This document shows, one piece after another, positions 58,968-64,000 of a stretch of DNA of 64,000 bases. The translations under genes and the position numbers were made by a program. The notes under the pieces are model-generated. The model saw nothing but the letters and a program-made list of their open reading frames with translations, was not told the DNA's origin and searched no databases. The stretch is taken from assembly GCF_024494655.1 (NCBI RefSeq), contig NZ_JANHDL010000001.1:434001-498000 (forward strand). Direction: 5' to 3'. Position 1 is the stretch's first letter, and every line of letters starts with the position of its first letter. Source of the DNA: Halorubrum laminariae. Lineage in GTDB: Archaea > Halobacteriota > Halobacteria > Halobacteriales > Haloferacaceae.

Positions 58968-58976
58968 CTTATCATT
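58968..58976 (+). promoter_or_regulatory. Putative TATA box of the PAS histidine kinase gene
   Basis: CTTATCATT centred about 26 bases before ATG 58998. Confidence 0.5.
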
Positions 58977-58997
58977 GCGCACAGACGCCGTTCCGAT

Positions 58998-60752
58998 ATG
59001 TGTGAGCGGGTAGATCCCGAAACGCTCATCGACCTCGCGCAGGACAAGGTCGTGGTTCTCGACGACGACGGGGTCTACCGGTACTGCAACGCGGCCGTCG
59101 TCGACATCCTCGGATTCGAGCCCGAGGAGCTGATCGGTGCGGACGCGTTCGAACTCGTCTATCCCGAAGACAGGGCGCGGGTTCGCGCCGTCTTCGACGC
59201 GATCGTCGCCGGCGATCGCGAGACTGACGAACCGTTCGAATATCGATACGGAACCGCCGACGGCGACTGGGTCTGGCTCCGGACGATGGTCTACACCCCC
59301 GCGGAGACGGGTATTGATGGCTACGTGTTGACGTCGCGCGATGTCACTGAGGAAGTGGAGTCGCGACGGCGGTTGGAGACGATCGCGTCGGCGTCGGCGG
59401 ACGTGTTCTGGATGTTTTCGGCCGACTGGAGCGAGCTGCTGTTCGTCAACGACGCGGTCGAAAACGTGTACGGCGTATCTGCCGAGACGCTCGAACGGCG
59501 GCCACAGAGCTTCCTCGACGCGGTCCACCCCGACGACCGTCCGTACGTCGAACGCGCGATGAGCCAGCTCTCCAAAGGCGAATCGACCCACGTGGACTAT
59601 CGGCTTGGGACCGAAGAGGGGTCGACAACATGGGTCCGCGTGCCGGGCGAACCGGTGATCGAGAACGGCGACGTGGTCGCAGTCACCGGCTTCGCGCGCG
59701 ACGTGACGGAGGAGTACCGACGAGAGCGACAGCTCGCGGTGATGGACAACCTGCTGCGACACACGATTCGCAACGACATGAACATCGTCGACGGCACCGC
59801 GGCGCAGATCGCAGACCGGGTGGCCGACGCGAGGAGGCGAGACGATGGGGACGCGAGCGGTGGGAACGACGCCGACCGCGACGACGCGACGGGCTCGGGT
59901 CCGGGATCACTCCCTCCCGGATTCGCGGACGCCGTCACAGACCACGTCGAGACGATCCAGCGGGTCGCAGACGATCTGTTGACGACGGCCGAGAAGCAGC
60001 GCGGCGTGATCGAGATGCTCAACCAACGCAGGTCGCCACGCCCGATCGCGCTCGAACCGGCTGTCGAGGCCGCCGTCGAGATGGTCGACGACGACCACGA
60101 CGGCCCGGTCGCCACCGACTGCACGCGGTCGGTCGTCGGGCAGTCAGACAGCGCGCAGGGCGCGGGGACGCCCGACGGCGGGAACGTCGAATCGGACGAC
60201 TGGAACGACGGCGGGAACGTCGGGTTCGACGACGGATCGGGTGACGGCACAGCCCGTGCGAACGTCGCCGACGCGGCCGGCGTCACCGACGCGGACGAGT
60301 CTGTGCCGCGACTAGTCGCCTCGTGTCAACCGGACGTGCGGGCGTTCACGCACCCAGAGATCGACTACGCGATCGCCGAACTCGTCGCAAACGCGGTCGA
60401 CCACGCGACATCGACGCCGGCGGTCCGGATCGACGTGTCAGCCGTGGCCGACACCGTCGACATCTCCGTGTGGGACAACTGCGAGCCGATTCCGCCGGAA
60501 GAGCGGTCCGCCGTCACTGACCGATGGGAGATGGACGACATCAACCACACCAACGGAATGGGGCTGTGGCTCGTGTACTGGGTCGCCGACCGGTCCGGAG
60601 GCGACATCGCATTCGACACCCACGACGACGGGAACGTCGTGACGCTCTCGCTCCCGAACGCCGACTGCGACGAGACCGAAAACACCTCCACTCCGACTGG
60701 GGACGATGACCGACCGGCGATCCGCGATTTGAGCGCGATCTCGAACGATTGA
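58998..60752 (+). CDS. PAS-domain sensor histidine kinase, soluble (584 aa)
   Basis: Two PAS domains (about 8-118 and 125-240; YRYCNAAVVDILGFEPEELI and VNDAVENVYGVSAETLERR) precede the dimerisation/phosphoacceptor helix LLRHTIRNDMNIVDG, whose His is the phosphorylation site. The kinase domain has ELVANAVDHA (N-box), SVWDNCEPIP (G1) and NGMGLWLVYWVAD (G2). Long acidic low-complexity inserts lie at about 275-305 and 385-435. No transmembrane segment, so it senses a cytoplasmic signal. No response regulator is adjacent. Confidence 0.92.
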   Translation: MCERVDPETLIDLAQDKVVVLDDDGVYRYCNAAVVDILGFEPEELIGADAFELVYPEDRARVRAVFDAIVAGDRETDEPFEYRYGTADGDWVWLRTMVYTPAETGIDGYVLTSRDVTEEVESRRRLETIASASADVFWMFSADWSELLFVNDAVENVYGVSAETLERRPQSFLDAVHPDDRPYVERAMSQLSKGESTHVDYRLGTEEGSTTWVRVPGEPVIENGDVVAVTGFARDVTEEYRRERQLAVMDNLLRHTIRNDMNIVDGTAAQIADRVADARRRDDGDASGGNDADRDDATGSGPGSLPPGFADAVTDHVETIQRVADDLLTTAEKQRGVIEMLNQRRSPRPIALEPAVEAAVEMVDDDHDGPVATDCTRSVVGQSDSAQGAGTPDGGNVESDDWNDGGNVGFDDGSGDGTARANVADAAGVTDADESVPRLVASCQPDVRAFTHPEIDYAIAELVANAVDHATSTPAVRIDVSAVADTVDISVWDNCEPIPPEERSAVTDRWEMDDINHTNGMGLWLVYWVADRSGGDIAFDTHDDGNVVTLSLPNADCDETENTSTPTGDDDRPAIRDLSAISND

Positions 60753-60780
60753 TTCGACTTGCGAACCCGCTCCCATCGAC

Positions 60781-60786
60781 CTTAAG
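60781..60786 (+). promoter_or_regulatory. Putative TATA box of acd
   Basis: CTTAAG centred about 29 bases before ATG 60813. Confidence 0.35.
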
Positions 60787-60812
60787 CCGCGGGTTCGCGT
60801 AGTCGATCGTTG

Positions 60813-62927
60813 ATGGGTACGCTCAACGAGTTGTTCGACCCGGACCGGGTCGCCGTCGTCGGCGCGACACCGCGCGAGGGGGCCGTCGGCCGCGCCGTCA
60901 CGTCGAATCTGCTCGACGACTTCGACGGCGACACGGTCCCAGTCAACCCGAACTACGACGAGGTGCTCGGGACGCCGTGCGTCGACGACATCGACGACGC
61001 GGACGCCGACGTGGCGGTGATCGTCGTGCCGCCGTCGATCGTGTTGGACGCGATCGAGGCGTGCGGGGCGGCCGGCGTCCGCAACGTCGTTGTGATTACC
61101 GCCGGGTTCGGCGAGACGGGAGAGGAGGGGGCCGCGAGGGAGCAACGTCTCTCGGAGTTGGCCGACGAGTACGACCTCAATCTCGTCGGCCCGAACAGCT
61201 TGGGGATCATGTCGACCTCGTCGGGCATGAACGCCACGTTCGGCCCGGAGAACGCCCTGCCCGGCGGGCTCTCCTTCATGAGCCAGTCTGGCGCGTTCGT
61301 CACGGCCGTGCTCGACTGGGCCAACGACAACGGGATCGGCTTCAAGGACGTGGTCTCGCTGGGTAACAAGGCGGTGTTAGACGAGACCGACTTCGTCGAG
61401 CACTGGGGATCGGACGAGGACACCGACGTGATCATCGGGTACTTGGAGGGGATCGAGGATGGCCGCGAGTTCATCGACGCCGCCCGCGAAACCTCTCAGG
61501 ACACGCCGATCGTCGCCGTGAAATCGGGCCGAACGAGCGCGGGCGCGCAGGCTGCCTCCTCGCATACCGGTACGCTCGCCGGCTCCGATAAGGCGTACGA
61601 GGCGGGCCTCGATCAGGCGGGCGTCATCCGCGCAGAGTCGGTCGACGAGTTGTTCGACGCCGCCGGAATCTTGGGCAGTCAGCCGCTTCCCGACACCGAC
61701 AGCGTCGCCATCGTCACGAACGCGGGCGGCCCCGGTGTGATGGCGACCGACGCGGTCGGGGACGCCGACCTCGACATGGCCTCGTTCACCCGCGAGACGA
61801 GCGACGCCCTCGCGGAGTCGATGCCCGCGGAGGCGAACATCCATAACCCGGTCGACGTGATCGGCGACGCCGACGTTGAACGGTTCCGCGAGGCCCTCGA
61901 AATCACCGTGAGCGACGACAACGTCGGCGCTGCCCTCGTACTAGCCGCGCCGACCGCAACGATCGACTTCGCGGACCTCGCGGACGCGATCGAGGCGGTG
62001 AGTGAGGAGATGGACGCCCCCGTGGCGGCCTGTCTGATGGGCGGCGACCGGACCCGCAAGCCGAAACAGCAGCTCCAGTCGCAGGGGATCCCCTGCTACT
62101 TCGATCCCGCGCGCGCCATCGACAGCCTCGCGACGCTCGCGACGTACCGCGACATCGAGGCGCGCGAGTACGCGCCGCCGATGACGTTCGACGTGGACCG
62201 CGAGTGCGCCCGCGAAATCCTCGCGACCGTCCGTGATCGCGACGACAACCGCCTCGGCGTCGAGGCGATGGAACTGCTCGACGCGTACGGCATCGAGACG
62301 CCCGCGGGCGAGATTGTCGACTCGCCCGAACGCGCACGCGAGGTCGCGTCGAGGATCGACGGCGACGTGGTGATGAAGATCGTCTCGCCGGACATTCTCC
62401 ACAAATCCGACATCGGTGGCGTCGCCGTCGGCGTAGGGGACGCCGACGTCGTGGACACCTACGAGACGCTGATAACTCGCGCGCGAAACTACCAGCCGGA
62501 CGCGACGCTGCTCGGCGTGCAGGTGCAGGAGATGGTCGACCTAGAGGACGGTGTCGAGACGATCGTCGGCATGAACCGCGACCCGCAGTTCGGCCCCCTG
62601 CTGATGTTCGGACTCGGCGGCATCTTCGTGGAGGTGATGGAAGACACCACGTTCCGCGTCGCGCCCGTCTCCGAGCCGGAGGCCAGAGAGATGACCGAAG
62701 AGATCCAGTCAGCCCCGCTGCTGCGGGGAGCCCGCGGCCGCGACCCGGTCGATGTCGACGCCGTGATCGAGACGATCGGCCGGCTCTCACAGCTCGTCAC
62801 TGACTTCCCGGCGATACTCGAACTCGACATCAATCCGCTGGTCGCACTGCCCGACGACGGCGGCGGGACGAACGCCGCCGCCGTCGACGTGAGACTTACG
62901 GTTGACCCGGAGGAACTCGACCCATGA
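60813..62927 (+). CDS. acd: ADP-forming acetyl-CoA synthetase, fused alpha-beta (704 aa)
   Basis: Converts acetyl-CoA + ADP + Pi to acetate + ATP + CoA, the archaeal route for ATP from acetyl-CoA. The CoA-binding domain opens LFDPDRVAVVGATPREGAVG. The succinyl-CoA-ligase-like part has SFMSQSGAFVTAVLDW and SSHTGTLAGSDKAYEAG, which includes the active-site His. The C-terminal ATP-grasp part includes VVMKIVSPDILHKSDIGGVA and LFGLGGIFVEVMEDTTFRV. Alpha and beta are in one chain, as in other haloarchaea. The stop overlaps the next gene (ATGA). Confidence 0.95.
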   Translation: MGTLNELFDPDRVAVVGATPREGAVGRAVTSNLLDDFDGDTVPVNPNYDEVLGTPCVDDIDDADADVAVIVVPPSIVLDAIEACGAAGVRNVVVITAGFGETGEEGAAREQRLSELADEYDLNLVGPNSLGIMSTSSGMNATFGPENALPGGLSFMSQSGAFVTAVLDWANDNGIGFKDVVSLGNKAVLDETDFVEHWGSDEDTDVIIGYLEGIEDGREFIDAARETSQDTPIVAVKSGRTSAGAQAASSHTGTLAGSDKAYEAGLDQAGVIRAESVDELFDAAGILGSQPLPDTDSVAIVTNAGGPGVMATDAVGDADLDMASFTRETSDALAESMPAEANIHNPVDVIGDADVERFREALEITVSDDNVGAALVLAAPTATIDFADLADAIEAVSEEMDAPVAACLMGGDRTRKPKQQLQSQGIPCYFDPARAIDSLATLATYRDIEAREYAPPMTFDVDRECAREILATVRDRDDNRLGVEAMELLDAYGIETPAGEIVDSPERAREVASRIDGDVVMKIVSPDILHKSDIGGVAVGVGDADVVDTYETLITRARNYQPDATLLGVQVQEMVDLEDGVETIVGMNRDPQFGPLLMFGLGGIFVEVMEDTTFRVAPVSEPEAREMTEEIQSAPLLRGARGRDPVDVDAVIETIGRLSQLVTDFPAILELDINPLVALPDDGGGTNAAAVDVRLTVDPEELDP

Positions 62928-64000
62928 CAGACACACCCACTCCAGACGAATCTGCGACAGACACGCCCGCGACGCTCGTTACCGCGACCAGCGACCACGT
63001 CGGAAAGACCGCGATCGCCGTCGCGCTCGCGCGGCTCGCCGCCGACCGCGGCCGCAGCGTCGGCTACATGAAACCGAAGGGGACCCGGCTCCAGTCGAAC
63101 GTCGGAAAGACGCTCGATCAGGACCCCATGCTCGCGCGCGAGGTGCTCGGGCTCGACGCCGAGATGCACCAGATGGAGCCGGTCGTCTACTCGCCCACCT
63201 TCGTCGAGGGCGCGATCCGCGGCACCGAAGACCCGGACGCCCTGCGCGAGCGGATCCGCGAGGAGTACGAGGCGCTTTCGACTGATCGCGACCACATGTT
63301 CGTCGAGGGCGGGGGCAGTTGGACCACGGGCGGCGTGGTCGACCTGACCGACATCGATATCGCGGAACTGCTCGACGCGCGCGTCGTGCTCGTCGCCGAG
63401 TACGAGTCGCCGAACGACCTCGACGACGTGCTCGCGGCCGCCGACGCCTTCGGCGACCGGCTCGCCGGCGTCGTGTTCAACAAAGTCTCGGAGGACGCCT
63501 TCGACTCGCTCGACCAAGACGGGATCCCCTTCCTCGAATCGAAGGGCGTCACCGTCTTCGGCGCGATCCCCCACGAGAAGGAACTCGCCGGCGTCACCGT
63601 CGGCGAGCTCGCGGACGAGCTGGGCGCGGAACTGCTCACCGACGCGCCGACGGACGCCTTCGTCGAGCGGTTCCTCGTGGGCGCGATGGGTGGCGATGAG
63701 GCGCTCCGATACTTCCGGCGCGCTCGCGACGCCGCGGTGATCACCGGCGGCGACCGCGCCGACGTACAGACCGCGGCGCTCGACGCCTCCGGGGTCGCGT
63801 GTCTCGTCCTCACCGGCGGACACCGGCCATCGGGCGCAGTGCTCGGCAAGGCCGCCGACGCCGGTACGCCCGTGCTCGCCGTCAACACCGACACCGTCAC
63901 CACGATCGACCGGGCCGAGGGAGTCGTCCGCGGCGGTCGCACCCGCGACGCCCGCACCGTCGAGCGAATGGCGACGCTGCTCGACGCGCACGTCGACGTG
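62924..64000 (+). CDS. Phosphotransacetylase-family DRTGG-domain protein, BioD-like N-terminus (cut by right edge)
   Basis: Starts at ATG 62924 inside the acd stop and stays open to the window edge (359 codons). The N-terminal half is a P-loop/BioD-like domain: LVTATSDHVGKTAIAVALAR, then MKPKGTRLQSNVGKTLD and HMFVEGGGSWTTGGVVDL. The second part (about 220-330) is a DRTGG domain: RFLVGAMGGDEALRYFRRAR, ITGGDRADVQTAALDASGV and LVLTGGHRPSGAVLG. These proteins resemble the N-terminal part of bacterial Pta but lack its catalytic domain, at least up to the edge. Coupling to acd suggests a regulatory or accessory role in acetyl-CoA/acetate metabolism. Confidence 0.88.
   Translation, partial: MTDTPTPDESATDTPATLVTATSDHVGKTAIAVALARLAADRGRSVGYMKPKGTRLQSNVGKTLDQDPMLAREVLGLDAEMHQMEPVVYSPTFVEGAIRGTEDPDALRERIREEYEALSTDRDHMFVEGGGSWTTGGVVDLTDIDIAELLDARVVLVAEYESPNDLDDVLAAADAFGDRLAGVVFNKVSEDAFDSLDQDGIPFLESKGVTVFGAIPHEKELAGVTVGELADELGAELLTDAPTDAFVERFLVGAMGGDEALRYFRRARDAAVITGGDRADVQTAALDASGVACLVLTGGHRPSGAVLGKAADAGTPVLAVNTDTVTTIDRAEGVVRGGRTRDARTVERMATLLDAHVDV

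Noticed and set aside
1-64000. Mobile elements, prophage, toxin-antitoxin or restriction systems
   Set aside because: No transposase, integrase, phage structural, toxin-antitoxin or restriction-modification motif was found on either strand, and base composition is even except for short AT-rich promoter regions.

Overview
The window is about 64 kb of a high-GC chromosome that is clearly archaeal and haloarchaeal. The proteins are strongly acidic (Asp/Glu-rich, few Lys). The information-processing genes are archaeal: the large subunit of DNA polymerase D, a TFB and a GTPBP1-type GTPase. Many genes have a TATA-like box 25-33 bases before the start codon and almost no 5' leader. Several lineage markers are specific to salt-loving archaea: the sensory rhodopsin II/transducer pair, the NAD-dependent glucose-6-phosphate dehydrogenase Azf, SepF, and a bat-type HTH regulator. 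The overall look is Halorubrum-like, but the genus is an inference. I see no IS element, integrase, CRISPR array, rRNA or intact tRNA; this is mostly ordinary core chromosome with a few accessory blocks.

Layout. 1-5.1 kb (minus strand): an information-processing cluster with a PPC/DUF296 protein, polC (PolD DP2), rnhA and the rnhA-operon protein. 5.3-10.5 kb: a NifU-type Fe-S scaffold, a small conserved protein, a copper P-type ATPase and an amidohydrolase deaminase. 10.7-22.3 kb: dispersed single genes (MptD-like aldolase, GTPBP1-like GTPase, a CARF-like HTH regulator, TFB, a ParA-like protein with an abnormal P-loop, HIT, RNase Z, an ABC exporter, a creatininase/ArfB-like hydrolase and small haloarchaeal families). 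22.5-25.8 kb: DoxX, a 13-bp tandem repeat, then htrII-sopII, the blue-light phototaxis receptor pair. 25.8-29.8 kb: a fused siroheme decarboxylase, two very small proteins, a divergent TrpD-like transferase and NadE. 30-34.5 kb: an envelope cluster (a LssY-C-like membrane protein, a lipoprotein solute-binding protein that appears circularly permuted, and an overlapping PAP2/Aur1-like phosphatase). 34.5-42 kb: DsbA-like oxidoreductase, ThiD, ZIP transporter, MutS, SepF, Azf and a DUF309 protein. 42.4-48.1 kb: a complete urease operon in the order ureB-C-A-G-D-E-F, mostly with 4-base start/stop overlaps. 48.2-52.7 kb: a PilB/PilC-type secretion ATPase and platform pair. 53-56 kb: a CitE-like lyase and an L-lactate permease. 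56-60.8 kb: a thioesterase, a PPOX-like flavoprotein, regulators and a PAS histidine kinase. 60.8-64 kb: ADP-forming acetyl-CoA synthetase overlapping a DRTGG-type 'phosphotransacetylase family' gene that runs off the right edge.

Functional links. The urease genes form one transcription unit making the apoenzyme and its nickel-insertion machinery. HtrII and SRII form a signalling complex. Acd and the DRTGG protein point to acetyl-CoA/acetate exchange, with lactate uptake by LctP nearby.

The least explained parts are the 30.4-34.5 kb envelope cluster with its permuted solute-binding protein, the ParA-like protein lacking both P-loop lysines, and a recurring pattern of short tandem duplications lying on or just beyond stop codons (DoxX, ureB, ureF, the 52-aa protein at 26954, the 3' end of the pilus ATPase). 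All family assignments are by reading motifs; DUF numbers are from memory and flagged as such.
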